Notes: a model not told the origin generated them from the sequence alone. Counted from the first letter of the stretch, positions 10,401 through 18,965 are shown. The stretch: DNA of 64,000 bases from Notoacmeibacter sp. MSK16QG-6 (GCF_024158145.1 NZ_JAMYXM010000004.1:62001-126000), one strand, 5' to 3'. A program made the numbers and translations.

Positions 10401-10766
10401 CGCATCGTGCATCTTGCCTTTGGAGAGCAGGTGGCAGAGCCGGCCATAGGCGTCGCGGTTCACCGGATAGGCGAGGAAGGTTTCGCCCGTGACGAGTTGC
10501 AGACGGCAGCCGATGAGCGGCCGGATCTGCGCCTGGACCGCATTGGCGTGGATGCGGACTACCCCACCCAGGCTGTTGAGATCGGCAATGCCGAGCGCGT
10601 CATACCCAAGCTCATGGGCCGTGCCGACCAGTTCCGCCGCATCGGACGCGCCGCGCAGAAAGGAAAAAGCGCTCGTCACCCCAAGCTCGACATAAGACGC
10701 GCGCGCATTTTGTCGGAAGCGGGGTTTCACCATCTTCTTCGGATGCTGATTGTCGTTGAGCGGCAT
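7488..10766 (-). CDS. dnaE2: Error-prone DNA polymerase DnaE2 (ImuC)
   Basis: C-family DNA polymerase for SOS-induced translesion synthesis, acting with ImuA and ImuB. The 1092-residue protein is shorter than replicative DnaE (about 1160), as usual for DnaE2. It has an N-terminal PHP domain (YVELGVTSAFSFLRGAS, then GYDALGIADLNSLGG), the polymerase block with the catalytic acidic motif PDIDVDFEHERR at about 395, the RPGPIQGDMVHPYLRRR block, an HhH region and a C-terminal OB fold (VKIAGLVLIRQRPGSAKGV). It lies 9 bp after imuB and ends the LexA-controlled cassette. The start MPLNDNQ at 10766 is taken because it follows imuB directly. Confidence 0.95.
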   Translation of the reverse strand: MPLNDNQHPKKMVKPRFRQNARASYVELGVTSAFSFLRGASDAAELVGTAHELGYDALGIADLNSLGGVVRIHANAVQAQIRPLIGCRLQLVTGETFLAYPVNRDAYGRLCHLLSKGKMHDADGNWQKKGVCDIGLADLAAHAEGIQLILMPPDDPPDDLSHLTLALPTLRHMAACYHYRGDDRARINRLDRIARRNGLGLLATNDVHYHEAARRPLQDVMTCIREKTTVQKAGFLLDANAERHLKSPDEMVRLFSEWPHAIAATRQVADACKFSLTDLSYHYPNETVPAGETAQSQLEKLTWAGAAHHYPKGVPDKVRTTLQKELVLIAKKNIPQYFLTIHDIVQFARSEDILCQGRGSAANSAICYVLGITAVDPAENEMLFERFISEDREEPPDIDVDFEHERREEVIQHIYEKYGRQRAGLCATVIHYRPRSAIREVGKAMGLSEDVTSALARTVWGSFGREMGEKNVNEAGLDLSDPVLSRTVKLASQMIGMPRHLSQHVGGFILTEGPLTETVPIGNGAMPDRSFIEWDKDDIDELRILKVDVLALGMLTCIRKCFDLIEAHYGQRYELNSLPKEDKATYDMLCRADSLGVFQVESRAQMNMLPRLKPRCLYDLVIEVAIVRPGPIQGDMVHPYLRRRNGQEEVEYPKPAPPNDPDELKNILERTLGVPIFQEQAMKIALEAARFSPAKANELRKAMATFRSRGTIGALQNDMIDGMVARGYDEAFARRCFDQIKGFGEYGFPESHAASFAKLVYISSWLKCHYPDAFAAALLNSQPMGFYAPAQIVRDARDHAVEVREADVNFSDWDNRLEPSGAGWALRLGLRQIEGLGKETAARLIAARETPYETVESLKSRAGLGAGAIHTLAAADAFRSLGLDRRAALWDARAIRDAPDLPLFRLTRDEGEEAKVTLPAMARCEHVVADYQTTRLSLKEHPMRFMRKSMAQQGYVTAADLKTTRNGSRVKIAGLVLIRQRPGSAKGVCFITLEDETGVANLVIWPKVMEAFRKTVMTARLMAVDGVIQRDADIMHVVARNMTDRSDALERLSEGPLTIQMCRADHVRNPLPPSPQRHPRQARIIPKSRDFH

Positions 10767-10775
10767 GGCGATCCC

Positions 10776-12308
10776 TCACGCGAACAGACCGTGTAGGAAC
10801 CAGCGCGGCTCGCCGCCCCGCCCGTCGCCATGCAGTCCCTCGCGGTAGAGCCAGAAGCGGCGACCGGTCGTGTCCTCCACCCTGTAATAGTCGCGCAGCC
10901 GCGTGCCGGCGCGATCACGCCACCATTCCGGGGCGATCCGCTCCGGCCCTTGATGGCGAGCGATGCGGTGGGGGCGGCGACGCCAGACGAATTGCGCGGG
11001 CGGTCCCTCCGGCACGGCATAAAGAACGCGGACTTCCTCGGCCGGGTCGAGCAGGCGTAACGGGCGTTGGGCGGCAAATGGTTCAGACATTTCGTCTTTA
11101 GGCTTTTTCGCCAGCGGCGGAGCATTGCGGCGGGCGCGTTCCGGCACATGGCTCTCATAGGGCAACGGGCAGTAGATCGTGGCGTCGCCGAAGCGGTTGG
11201 TGAGGCGGTCGATCAGGCGCGGCAGGTCCAGACTGTCGTCGGACGGAGCCGTCAGATCGGTTTGAACGGTGTTCATCGTGTGGGCGGCCAGAGCTTCGAG
11301 AGCGATCACATCGAAACCGAAACCCGGATCGAGATGTTCAACCCGCTCTCGAAAGAGCGAAGCCATGTGTGCCGGATCGCGTGTGGGCGCGGCGGTGGCG
11401 GCTTCGATCCGGCCGATCTCGCCATCGGTCCGATAGACCGTGAGGCGGACGCGCCGTGCGCCATGGCCGGCCTCCTGCAGAAGAGCACAGAGCTGGCGGA
11501 AGAGGTCCGGCAGATGGTTCATCGGATCGACAATCGGCTCTGCCAAGCTTTTCTGGGCGTGGAAGGGTAGCGCCTCCTCCGGTGCATCCAGTGGTTCGTC
11601 TGTTCTTCCCAGCGCCTGATCGAGACGCAACAGCGGATTGGCGGCAAGCTCGCTCCGCGAGAAACGCCGCGTCAGGTGCAGGCGCGGCACGGCCATTAAA
11701 TCGCCGATGCGGCGCAGGCCGAGCCGGTGCAGTAGAAGAATCGTGTCCGGCTCCAGACGGAGGCTGGCGACCGGTAGAGGGGCAAGGTCCGCCGCCGGGT
11801 CCGTGCAAAGCGTGTGACTCTCGCCGTAATACGAAAAGGCATGGGCCGCGCCGATGGTCGGCGCAATGGCGAGCCGGCAGCCATATCCAAGCATTTTGAA
11901 GCGCGCTTCCATATCCGCCAGCATGGCCGCCTCGCCGCCCCACAGATGGTCGGAGCCGGTGGTATCAAGCAAAAGGCCGCTGCGGCCTTCGGCAATGCTC
12001 CATGGGCACCAACGCCGCGCCCAGAGCGCCAGCTTTTCCAGCGCCACCTTGTCGCCGGCGGGATCGGCCTGTTCGAAATGGAGCGCAGGACAGAGGGCGC
12101 GCATGTCGACAGCTCGGGCGCCCCTGCGAATGCCGGCCTCTCTTGCGGCTTCGTTGAGATCATGAATGACAGGGCCTTTCGGGCCGTCGGCGATCAGCGC
12201 AAGCGGCCCTTCAGGAGGCAACGCGTTGCGCTGTCGTTGCCGCAGTTTTGTCCAGCGCTCCATCGGAAAGCGCGGGAACCAGATCGAGACGATGCGCCGC
12301 ATGGTCAT
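10776..12308 (-). CDS. imuB: ImuB, catalytically inactive Y-family polymerase homologue
   Basis: Bridge of the mutasome: a Y-family polymerase relative that recruits ImuA and DnaE2 to the beta clamp. The 510-residue protein starts MTMRRIVSIWFPRFPMERW; the acidic residues that bind metal in DinB at this point are absent, as known for ImuB. The Y-family palm, fingers and little-finger regions follow, then a C-terminal extension. The start is ambiguous between 12308 and 12302; 12308 has GGGTGG at better spacing. The 5' end overlaps imuA by about 98 bp in another frame, a known arrangement for this cassette, implying translational coupling. Confidence 0.88.
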   Translation of the reverse strand: MTMRRIVSIWFPRFPMERWTKLRQRQRNALPPEGPLALIADGPKGPVIHDLNEAAREAGIRRGARAVDMRALCPALHFEQADPAGDKVALEKLALWARRWCPWSIAEGRSGLLLDTTGSDHLWGGEAAMLADMEARFKMLGYGCRLAIAPTIGAAHAFSYYGESHTLCTDPAADLAPLPVASLRLEPDTILLLHRLGLRRIGDLMAVPRLHLTRRFSRSELAANPLLRLDQALGRTDEPLDAPEEALPFHAQKSLAEPIVDPMNHLPDLFRQLCALLQEAGHGARRVRLTVYRTDGEIGRIEAATAAPTRDPAHMASLFRERVEHLDPGFGFDVIALEALAAHTMNTVQTDLTAPSDDSLDLPRLIDRLTNRFGDATIYCPLPYESHVPERARRNAPPLAKKPKDEMSEPFAAQRPLRLLDPAEEVRVLYAVPEGPPAQFVWRRRPHRIARHQGPERIAPEWWRDRAGTRLRDYYRVEDTTGRRFWLYREGLHGDGRGGEPRWFLHGLFA

Positions 12309-12882
12309 AGGACGCCACCCAGTGGCCAGGCCGCCGCTCGCGCGAGCGGAACAGTTCGGCATGCCAGAGCGGGCCGCCCGGCGCTTTGGCATCGTCCGGC
12401 AGCGGCAGTGACGGCAGCGATTGGAGCCGCCAGCGTTCGCGCGCGGCGCTGAGGTCGGGCGTGGCGTCGTGGCGGATCAGCCAGCATGGAATGCCGGCCG
12501 TCTCCGCGCGCATGGCAAGGCGCTTGCTGGCGGTGAAATCCAGCGGTTTCGGGTTGCCCCAAAGCTCGGCGACGACGGCCGAAAGTGCGCCGCAGCGAAG
12601 CCCTTCCTCGGCGGCGATCAGCACATCGGCAGGCTTTGCCAGCCGTGCGCGGATGAAGGGCGTGGACAATGTATAGGGCTCGCCCGTCTCGATCAGCGTG
12701 AGACGGTCGGTGATCCAGAGGAAGGGCTGCGACGCCGACCGCAGATGCGCCAGCACGAATCCCGTGCTCGCCCCATCGCAGGGCTGCGCGGAAAAGGCTT
12801 CGGCAAGCCGAGCCCGTCCATCGGGTAGGGGGACGGGCGCAAACGGCTCCCTTGCCGAAATTCGAGGTCGAAATCCGGTCAT
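12211..12882 (-). CDS. imuA: ImuA, RecA-like SOS mutagenesis protein
   Basis: First gene of the imuA-imuB-dnaE2 SOS mutagenesis cassette. The 223-residue protein matches the alphaproteobacterial ImuA pattern: a degenerate RecA/SulA-like fold with DGASTGFVLAHLRSASQPFLWI, IAAEEGLRCGALSAVVAELWG and the SKRLAMRAETAGIPCWLIR core. ImuA modulates the mutasome by contacting RecA/ImuB. A LexA box lies 27 bp upstream of the start. A second ATG 7 bp further upstream opens a different, non-homologous frame and was not used. Confidence 0.9.
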   Translation of the reverse strand: MTGFRPRISAREPFAPVPLPDGRARLAEAFSAQPCDGASTGFVLAHLRSASQPFLWITDRLTLIETGEPYTLSTPFIRARLAKPADVLIAAEEGLRCGALSAVVAELWGNPKPLDFTASKRLAMRAETAGIPCWLIRHDATPDLSAARERWRLQSLPSLPLPDDAKAPGGPLWHAELFRSRERRPGHWVASYDHAAHRLDLVPALSDGALDKTAATTAQRVAS

Positions 12883-12908
12883 CAGGCATGGGTCTGCTGC
12901 AATTCAAT

Positions 12909-12923
12909 GTTCTCTATATGTTC
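12909..12923 (-). promoter_or_regulatory. LexA (SOS) box upstream of imuA
   Basis: GTTC-TCTATAT-GTTC, an exact match to the alphaproteobacterial LexA operator GTTC-N7-GTTC (GAAC-N7-GAAC on the other strand), 27-41 bp upstream of the imuA start. It explains damage-inducible expression of the three-gene cassette. Confidence 0.88.
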
Positions 12924-13020
12924 TAATTCTGGTTGTATTTTGGAGTCAAGCGGAGTCTTCGCCGGCCGGTCTGCCGAAGCGGAAAGAGCAATTGGAGATG
13001 AGTGCCGAAGGCCTTCTCGC

Positions 13021-13470
13021 CTATTCCTTCGGGGGCGGCAGATGGGCCAGCCGCTCGAGGCTGGCAAGCAGCAAAGACCATTCTTCCGACGAGAACTGAC
13101 TGGCCAGTTCTCGATTGTAGCTTTCAGCGGCGGCGGTCAGATCGTCATAGGCGGCTTGGCCTGACGGAAGCAGGGACAGTATCTCACGCCGCCGATCCTC
13201 CGGCGATGCCGTCCGCTTCAAAAAATTCTTGCTTTCCAAAGCGCTGACGGCGCGGGAAATCTTGGTTTTATGGATTTTCGCCATGGCGCCGATCTCGGAC
13301 GCAGACAAATCGCCATAGCGGCCAAGATGGAACAGAACCCGCCATTCGGTCCGAAGCAGCCCGTAACGTTCGCGATAGGTGGCGCTGAAATGCTGGCTGG
13401 TCTCTTCCGCCGCCAGATTGAGCAGATAAGGCAAAAACTCCCTCAGATCGAAATGGTCGTTCTTCCCCAC
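13021..13470 (-). CDS. MarR-family regulator, likely of the homogentisate cluster
   Basis: 149-residue winged-helix MarR protein: dimerisation helices at both ends, HTH core [25 protein letters not shown] (about 73-98) and the wing [18 protein letters not shown]. It is transcribed away from hmgA with a 124-bp gap that carries an imperfect palindrome (13542-13561), the standard layout for a local ligand-responsive repressor. The homogentisate regulator of Pseudomonas (HmgR) is of the IclR type, so this would be a different regulator doing the same job. Target assignment is inference from position. Confidence 0.85.
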   Translation of the reverse strand: MGKNDHFDLREFLPYLLNLAAEETSQHFSATYRERYGLLRTEWRVLFHLGRYGDLSASEIGAMAKIHKTKISRAVSALESKNFLKRTASPEDRRREILSLLPSGQAAYDDLTAAAESYNRELASQFSSEEWSLLLASLERLAHLPPPKE

Positions 13471-13541
13471 CCATTTTCCTTTCGTTCCTGACTGCTTGCA
13501 CTATCGTATCCCTGACGTCTTCCCACCGACCTTATGGGTTG

Positions 13542-13561
13542 ATAGTTACAAAAGTAACCAT
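13542..13561. promoter_or_regulatory. Candidate MarR operator upstream of hmgA
   Basis: Imperfect inverted repeat ATAGTTAC-AAAA-GTAACCAT (7 of 8 arm positions match) in the marR/hmgA divergent gap, 34 bp before the hmgA start. Size and symmetry fit a MarR-dimer site; binding is not shown by sequence alone. Confidence 0.55.
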
Positions 13562-13594
13562 TATCTGCCTGACGAGAGGCTGGAGGACATCGTC

Positions 13595-14956
13595 ATGAAC
13601 AAGCAGACCCAGATCGAGGCGCTAACGCAGGCGGCGACACCATTCGGCACAGCCGAAGGCTATATGCCGGGTTTTGGCAATGATTTCGAGACCGAAGCGC
13701 TGCCCGGCGCGCTGCCGCAGGGCATGAACAGCCCTCAGCGCTGCAATTACGGTCTCTATGGCGAACAATTGTCGGGCACCGCTTTCACTGCGCCGAGCCA
13801 TCAGAACGAGCGAACCTGGTGTTATCGCATCCGCCCCTCCGTCAAGCATACGCACCGCTTCAAAAAGATCGATCTTCCCTATTGGAAGAGTGCTCCGCAT
13901 GTCGATCCGGACGTGATCTCGCTCGGTCAGTATCGCTGGGACGCGGTGCCTCATTCGGACGAAAGCCTGACCTGGCTGACAGGTATGCGCACCATGACGA
14001 CAGCGGGGGACGTCAATACGCAGGTCGGCATGGCGAGCCACATCTATCTTGTGACCGAATCCATGGTGGACGACTATTTCTACTCCGCCGATTCCGAATT
14101 GCTGGTCGTGCCGCAACAGGGCCGACTGCGTTTTTCGACCGAACTCGGCATCATCGATCTGGAGCCTCAGGAAATCGCCGTTCTGCCGCGCGGGCTGGTT
14201 TACCGGGTCGAACTGATCGAAGGTCCGGCGCGGGGCTTCGTCTGCGAAAATTACGGCCAGAAATTCGAACTGCCGGGTCGCGGCCCGATCGGTGCGAACT
14301 GCATGGCGAACCGCCGCGATTTCAAGACACCGGTCGCCGCGTTCGAGGATCGCGATGCACCGTCCACCGTGACGGTAAAATGGTGCGGACAGTTCCACAC
14401 CACCGAGATCGACCATAGTCCGCTCGATGTGGTGGCATGGCACGGCAATTACGCGCCGGTGAAATACGATCTGAAAACGTATTGCCCCGTCGGCTCAATC
14501 CTATTCGATCACCCCGATCCGTCGATCTTTACCGTTCTGACGGCCCCATCGGGCGTCGCTGGCACGGCCAATATCGATTTCGTGCTGTTTCGCGAGCGCT
14601 GGATGGTGATGGAAGATACGTTTCGCCCGCCATGGTACCACAAGAATGTGATGAGCGAACTGATGGGCAATATTTACGGCCAGTACGACGCCAAGCCGCA
14701 GGGCTTCGTGCCGGGTGGCATGAGCCTGCACAATATGATGCTGCCACATGGGCCGGACCGCGAGGCGTTCGACAAGGCATCAATGTCCGAATTGAAGCCG
14801 CAGAAACTCGACAACACGATGAGTTTTATGTTCGAGACGCGCTTTCCTCAGCATCTGACAGCCTTTGCCGCGAAAGAAGCGCCGCTTCAGGACGATTACA
14901 TCGATTGCTGGAAGAGCATCGAGAAGAAATTCGACGGCACGCCCGGCCTGAAGTGA
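13595..14956 (+). CDS. hmgA: Homogentisate 1,2-dioxygenase
   Basis: Non-haem iron ring-cleavage enzyme converting homogentisate to 4-maleylacetoacetate. The 453-residue protein carries family blocks [19 protein letters not shown] near the N-terminus, [20 protein letters not shown], and the iron/active-site region [20 protein letters not shown] with the [12 protein letters not shown] loop. The ATG at 13595 has GGAGG 8 bp upstream; the frame is open 33 codons further but that part covers the operator and lacks homology. First gene of a plus-strand operon hmgA-fahA-MBL-mhaA-mhaB with short gaps. Confidence 0.96.
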   Translation: MNKQTQIEALTQAATPFGTAEGYMPGFGNDFETEALPGALPQGMNSPQRCNYGLYGEQLSGTAFTAPSHQNERTWCYRIRPSVKHTHRFKKIDLPYWKSAPHVDPDVISLGQYRWDAVPHSDESLTWLTGMRTMTTAGDVNTQVGMASHIYLVTESMVDDYFYSADSELLVVPQQGRLRFSTELGIIDLEPQEIAVLPRGLVYRVELIEGPARGFVCENYGQKFELPGRGPIGANCMANRRDFKTPVAAFEDRDAPSTVTVKWCGQFHTTEIDHSPLDVVAWHGNYAPVKYDLKTYCPVGSILFDHPDPSIFTVLTAPSGVAGTANIDFVLFRERWMVMEDTFRPPWYHKNVMSELMGNIYGQYDAKPQGFVPGGMSLHNMMLPHGPDREAFDKASMSELKPQKLDNTMSFMFETRFPQHLTAFAAKEAPLQDDYIDCWKSIEKKFDGTPGLK

Positions 14957-14996
14957 CCGGCTGCACCAACCAAAAATCGACTGCTGTGGAGGATCG

Positions 14997-16019
14997 ATGA
15001 AGCTCGCAACCCTGAAGGATTCGACGCGCGATGGGCGGCTCGTCGTTGTTTCGCGTGATCTGACCCGCTGCTCTGAAGTGCCGCATATCGCCCGCACACT
15101 GCAGGATGCCCTCGACGACTGGTCACATGTCGCCCCCCGTCTCGAACGTGTTGCGGAGGGGTTGGAATCGGGTAGCCAGCCCAGTCGGCGGTTTCACGAG
15201 CATGAGGCGACATCGCCACTTCCGCGCGCCTATCAGTGGGCGGACGGTTCGGCCTACGTCAATCATGTCGAACTGGTCCGCAAGGCGCGCAATGCCGAGA
15301 TGCCGCAAAGCTTCTGGACCGATCCACTGATGTATCAGGGTGGATCGGACTCCTTCATCGCGCCGCGCAATCCAATCACCTTCCCAAGCGAAGCGGTGCC
15401 GGATTGGGGGATCGATTTCGAAGGTGAGATCGCGGTCGTTGTCGATGACGTTCCATTCGGTGCTGACGAAGAGACGGCGCGAGAGGCCATCCGGCTTATC
15501 ATGCTGGTCAACGATGTGTCGCTGCGAGGGCTGATACCGAACGAGCTCGGCAAGGGATTCGGCTTTTTCCAGTCCAAACCGTCCAGTGCATTTTCGCCGG
15601 TCGCGGTGACGCCTGATGAACTGGGCGATGCGTGGGATGGAAGCAAGGTCAGCCTGCCGCTTCTCGTTTCTCTCAATGGAAAATCGTTTGGCAAGGCGGA
15701 TGCCGGCGCCGACATGACATTCGATTTCGGCAAGCTGATCGCACATGCAGCAAAAACCCGTCCTTTGTCCGCAGGCGCGATCATCGGATCGGGCACCGTT
15801 TCCAACAAAGGCCCGGGAGGCGATCCCGGCAAGCCCGTTGCCGATGGCGGCGCCGGCTATTCGTGTCTGGCGGAAGTGCGCATGGTCGAGACCATACAGA
15901 ACGGCAAGCCGCAGACAGATTTCATGGCGTTCGGCGACCAGGTTCGCATCGAGATGAAGGATGCGGACGGCCATTCGATCTTTGGGGCGATCGAACAGAC
16001 CGTCGAACGGCAGGGCTGA
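14997..16019 (+). CDS. fahA: Fumarylacetoacetate hydrolase
   Basis: FAH-family hydrolase splitting fumarylacetoacetate to fumarate and acetoacetate, the last step of the homogentisate route. The 340-residue protein has the FAH metal-binding carboxylates in the block WGIDFEGEIAVVVDDV (about 138-153) and the lysine/glycine-rich LSAGAIIGSGTVSNKGPG turn (about 257). The ATG at 14997 follows GGAGG by 4 bp. It lies 40 bp after hmgA in the same operon. Length matches the short rhizobial FahA type rather than the roughly 420-residue mammalian form. Confidence 0.92.
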   Translation: MKLATLKDSTRDGRLVVVSRDLTRCSEVPHIARTLQDALDDWSHVAPRLERVAEGLESGSQPSRRFHEHEATSPLPRAYQWADGSAYVNHVELVRKARNAEMPQSFWTDPLMYQGGSDSFIAPRNPITFPSEAVPDWGIDFEGEIAVVVDDVPFGADEETAREAIRLIMLVNDVSLRGLIPNELGKGFGFFQSKPSSAFSPVAVTPDELGDAWDGSKVSLPLLVSLNGKSFGKADAGADMTFDFGKLIAHAAKTRPLSAGAIIGSGTVSNKGPGGDPGKPVADGGAGYSCLAEVRMVETIQNGKPQTDFMAFGDQVRIEMKDADGHSIFGAIEQTVERQG

Positions 16020-16042
16020 GCTGAAAAAGGCAGAATGAACAG

Positions 16043-16993
16043 ATGAGCAAGCAGTTTGCGTCCGCTGGCGACATGGCGGAGAAGAATGTCAGCTTCAGCC
16101 AGATCGGAGAAGGGCTTTACGCCTTCACCGCCGAAGGCGATCCGAATTCGGGCGTCATAGTCGGCGACGAAAGCGTGATGATCGTCGAGGCGCAAGCGAC
16201 GCCGCGTCTGGCCCGCAAGGTGATCGAATGCGTCCGCTCGGTGACGGACAAGCCGATCAGCCATGTGGTTCTGACGCATTACCACGCCGTGCGGGTGCTT
16301 GGCGCGTCGGCTTTCGATGCGCGCGAGATCATTATGAGCGATAAGGCGCGCTCCATGGTGGTGGAGCGCGGGCAGGAGGACTGGGACAGCGAGTTCGATC
16401 GCTTCCCGCGCCTCTTCCAGGGGCATGAGGAGATTCCGGGTCTGACCTGGCCGACGCTGACCTTCACCGGTTCGATGACCGTCTGGCTCGGCAATCGCCG
16501 CGTCGACATCAAGCAGGTGGGCCGCGCCCATACTGCCGGCGATACGGTGATCTATGTTCCGGATGAGAACGTCATGTTCACTGGCGATATCGTAGAATAT
16601 CACTCGGCCTGCTATTGCGGCGACGGTCATTTCGCCGATTGGCCGGCGACGCTGGAAGCGATCCGCGCGCACGATCTGGCCGCCATCGCCCCCGGTCGCG
16701 GCGATGCGCTAACCGGTTCCGACATGGTCAACAAGGCGCTCGATAATACGGCCGACTTCGTCCGCTCGACCTATGACGCGGCAGGAAAGGTTGCGGCCAG
16801 GGGTGGATCGCTGAAAGAAGCAATGGCGGCCGTTCGCGCGGCCTGCGATCCGAAATTCGGCGATTACGCAATTTACGAGCATTGCCTGCCGTTCAACGTC
16901 GCCCGCGCCTATGACGAAGCGCGGGGGATCGAGCATCCCCGCATCTGGACGGCCGAACGCGACAAGGAAATGTGGGCGGAGTTGCAGGGCTGA
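16043..16993 (+). CDS. MBL-fold protein with degenerate metal motif
   Basis: 316-residue metallo-beta-lactamase-fold protein between fahA and the flavin hydroxylase. The canonical HxHxDH motif reads HYHAVR (about 76-81): the first two His remain but Asp and the last His are replaced. The later GRAHTAGD His and the FTGD Asp are present, while the PGHG motif is PGRG. This suggests a mononuclear metal site or a non-hydrolytic role. It sits exactly where a maleylacetoacetate isomerase gene might be expected, but nothing in the sequence links it to that reaction. It could act as a thioesterase/lactonase on a pathway side product. Fold is confident; function unknown. Confidence 0.8.
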   Translation: MSKQFASAGDMAEKNVSFSQIGEGLYAFTAEGDPNSGVIVGDESVMIVEAQATPRLARKVIECVRSVTDKPISHVVLTHYHAVRVLGASAFDAREIIMSDKARSMVVERGQEDWDSEFDRFPRLFQGHEEIPGLTWPTLTFTGSMTVWLGNRRVDIKQVGRAHTAGDTVIYVPDENVMFTGDIVEYHSACYCGDGHFADWPATLEAIRAHDLAAIAPGRGDALTGSDMVNKALDNTADFVRSTYDAAGKVAARGGSLKEAMAAVRAACDPKFGDYAIYEHCLPFNVARAYDEARGIEHPRIWTAERDKEMWAELQG

Positions 16994-17017
16994 GACGAGG
17001 CGGGAGGAGCCGCGGAC

Positions 17018-18643
17018 ATGCTTGAAGACCGCTACAACCTGGCGCATCGGCTCTACCCCTATTCACGGTCGGTCGATCAGGATGCGGCGACCCCGGCCCA
17101 TCATCAGGTGATCGTGATCGGCGGCGGTCCTGTCGGCATGGCAGCGGCGCTCGAACTCGGTCTGAAGGGTATCGAAACGCTAGTTCTCGATGATCATGAG
17201 GGCGTCGGGCAGGGCAGCCGCGCAATCTGTTTTTCCAAACGCTGCCTCGAAATCGCTCATCGGCTGGGCGCAGCCGGACCGATGATGGAAAAGGGCGTGG
17301 AATGGAGCCTCGGCCGTGTCTTTCACGGTGAGCGGGAGGTTTTCGAATTCAACCTTCTGCCGGAGGAAGGGCATCGCTTCCCTGCCTTCATCAACCTGCA
17401 GCAGCCCTATTTCGAGAAATATCTGGTCGAGCGCATTCGCCAGGCGCAGGCCGAGGGCGTGCCGATCGAAATTCGCGGGCGCAATAAGGTCACGGACATC
17501 GATACTGACAGCGATAAAGTCGCGCTTCAGATCGAGACGCCAGATGGCCAATACAGCCTGACGGCAGACTGGGTCATCGCCGCCGATGGCGCCGGTTCGC
17601 CAACGCGCAAGATGATGGGCCTCGGCTTCGACGGCAAAGTGTTCGAGGATAATTTCCTGATTGCCGATGTGCGGATGAAGGCGGATTTTCCGGTCGAGCG
17701 CCGCTTCTGGTTCGAGCCACCCTTCAAGGGCTCCGGCGATTCCGCTCTGCTGCACAAGCAGCCGGATGGCGAATGGCGCATCGATTTCCAGATTGGCTGG
17801 CATATCGACCGTGAGAAGGAATTGCAGGACGAGAACATCAGAGCGCGGCTCGATGCCATGCTCTCTCCGATGGGGATCGATTACGAAATCGTCTGGACGT
17901 CGATCTATACCTTCCAGTGCCGGCGCATGGAGAAGTTCCGGCACGACCGCGTGATCTTCGTTGGAGATAGCTGCCACCAGGTCTCGCCATTCGGTGCACG
18001 TGGCTGCAATAGCGGGATGCAGGATGTCGATAATCTTGGCTGGAAGCTGAAGCGTGTGATCGACGGCCTGTCACCCGAAGAACTGCTCGATAGCTATGAT
18101 GAAGAGCGGATCGCGGCGACTGACGAAAACATTCTGAACTCGACCCGATCGACGGATTTCATCACGCCGAAGTCGACTATAAGCAAGGTTTTCCGCAACG
18201 CCGTGCTCGATCTGTCGGAGGAGAACGACTTCGCACGGCCATTCGTCAATTCCGGGCGATTGTCGATCCCGGCGACGCTCGATGGCTCGACGCTCAACAC
18301 GCAGGACGATCTGCCCGGCGCGCCCGCTCGGAGCCGGCCCGGCGCGGTGTGCCCCGACGCACCTCTCGATGGCGATTTTCTGCTGGACCGCCTTGGCGGA
18401 CGTTTTGCGGTGCTGGCGATCGGGGTCGATGTGCCGGACTTTCAAGGCGATATCGATGCGGATCGTCTGATGTTTTCAAAGGGGCAATTTCCAGTCCTGG
18501 AGGAGCGTTATCTCGGCGGAACGGAGCAAGCGATTTATCTGATCCGCCCGGACCAGCATGTCGCCGGGCGCTGGGCCGACTGGAGTATCGATGCCGTTTG
18601 CAAGGCGTTCGGCAGGGCGACCGGGATGGCAGAGAAAGGCTGA
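17018..18643 (+). CDS. mhaA: FAD-dependent aromatic hydroxylase, MhaA-like (3-hydroxyphenylacetate 6-hydroxylase large component)
   Basis: 541-residue class A flavoprotein monooxygenase related to MhpA/PHBH enzymes. It has the dinucleotide-binding GGGPVGMAAALELG (about 36-49), the DWVIAADGAGSPTRK DG motif (about 187-201) and the GD motif FVGDSCHQVSPFGARGCNSG (about 315). In Pseudomonas putida the homogentisate-forming hydroxylase MhaAB consists of a flavoprotein of about 60 kDa and a small coupling protein of about 6 kDa; here a 541-residue flavoprotein is followed 3 bp later by a 72-residue protein, inside a homogentisate operon. GGAGGAG precedes the ATG. Substrate is inferred from this match of size, order and context. 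Confidence 0.78.
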   Translation: MLEDRYNLAHRLYPYSRSVDQDAATPAHHQVIVIGGGPVGMAAALELGLKGIETLVLDDHEGVGQGSRAICFSKRCLEIAHRLGAAGPMMEKGVEWSLGRVFHGEREVFEFNLLPEEGHRFPAFINLQQPYFEKYLVERIRQAQAEGVPIEIRGRNKVTDIDTDSDKVALQIETPDGQYSLTADWVIAADGAGSPTRKMMGLGFDGKVFEDNFLIADVRMKADFPVERRFWFEPPFKGSGDSALLHKQPDGEWRIDFQIGWHIDREKELQDENIRARLDAMLSPMGIDYEIVWTSIYTFQCRRMEKFRHDRVIFVGDSCHQVSPFGARGCNSGMQDVDNLGWKLKRVIDGLSPEELLDSYDEERIAATDENILNSTRSTDFITPKSTISKVFRNAVLDLSEENDFARPFVNSGRLSIPATLDGSTLNTQDDLPGAPARSRPGAVCPDAPLDGDFLLDRLGGRFAVLAIGVDVPDFQGDIDADRLMFSKGQFPVLEERYLGGTEQAIYLIRPDQHVAGRWADWSIDAVCKAFGRATGMAEKG

Positions 18644-18646
18644 GCA

Positions 18647-18865
18647 ATGGGCAAGCTGAACAGAAGCCGAAATCTCTCGGATGCGGATGACATCTATGCC
18701 GCGCTGATCGCAGCTCATGAGGGTCTGTCCGATGAAGAGAGCACCGCCCTCAATGCACGATTGATCCTGACGCTCTTCAATCATATCGGCGATGCGGACG
18801 TGATAGGCGAAGCGCTGGAGGTCGCCACACTGGCGGGTCAACAGGAGAGGCACAAGGCTTTATAA
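18647..18865 (+). CDS. mhaB: Small DUF2783-like coupling protein, MhaB-like
   Basis: 72-residue acidic soluble protein starting 3 bp after the flavin hydroxylase gene. The core LSDADDIYAALIAAHEGLSDEE and LNARLILTLFNHIGD matches my recollection of the DUF2783 family found next to FAD hydroxylases. In P. putida U the small MhaB protein is essential for 3-hydroxyphenylacetate hydroxylation. No membrane segment or cofactor motif. Family assignment is from memory; the coupling role is by analogy and position. Confidence 0.75.
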   Translation: MGKLNRSRNLSDADDIYAALIAAHEGLSDEESTALNARLILTLFNHIGDADVIGEALEVATLAGQQERHKAL

Positions 18866-18965
18866 CGGCAAACCGTTCAACCGTTATCTTTGACCGGAAG
18901 GACACACGCTGTTTAAGACGGCTGGCGCTATCGCTGCTGTGTTGCGTGAATCATCTTAGAGCGGG

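Noticed and set aside
9063-10796. 577-codon open frame on the plus strand opposite dnaE2
   Set aside because: It lies fully antisense to a well-supported polymerase gene and has no domain pattern; long antisense frames are common in GC-rich DNA.
18862-18887. ATAACGG / CCGTTAT hairpin after mhaB
   Set aside because: Seven-bp arms with competing pairings and no T-run; too weak to call a terminator.
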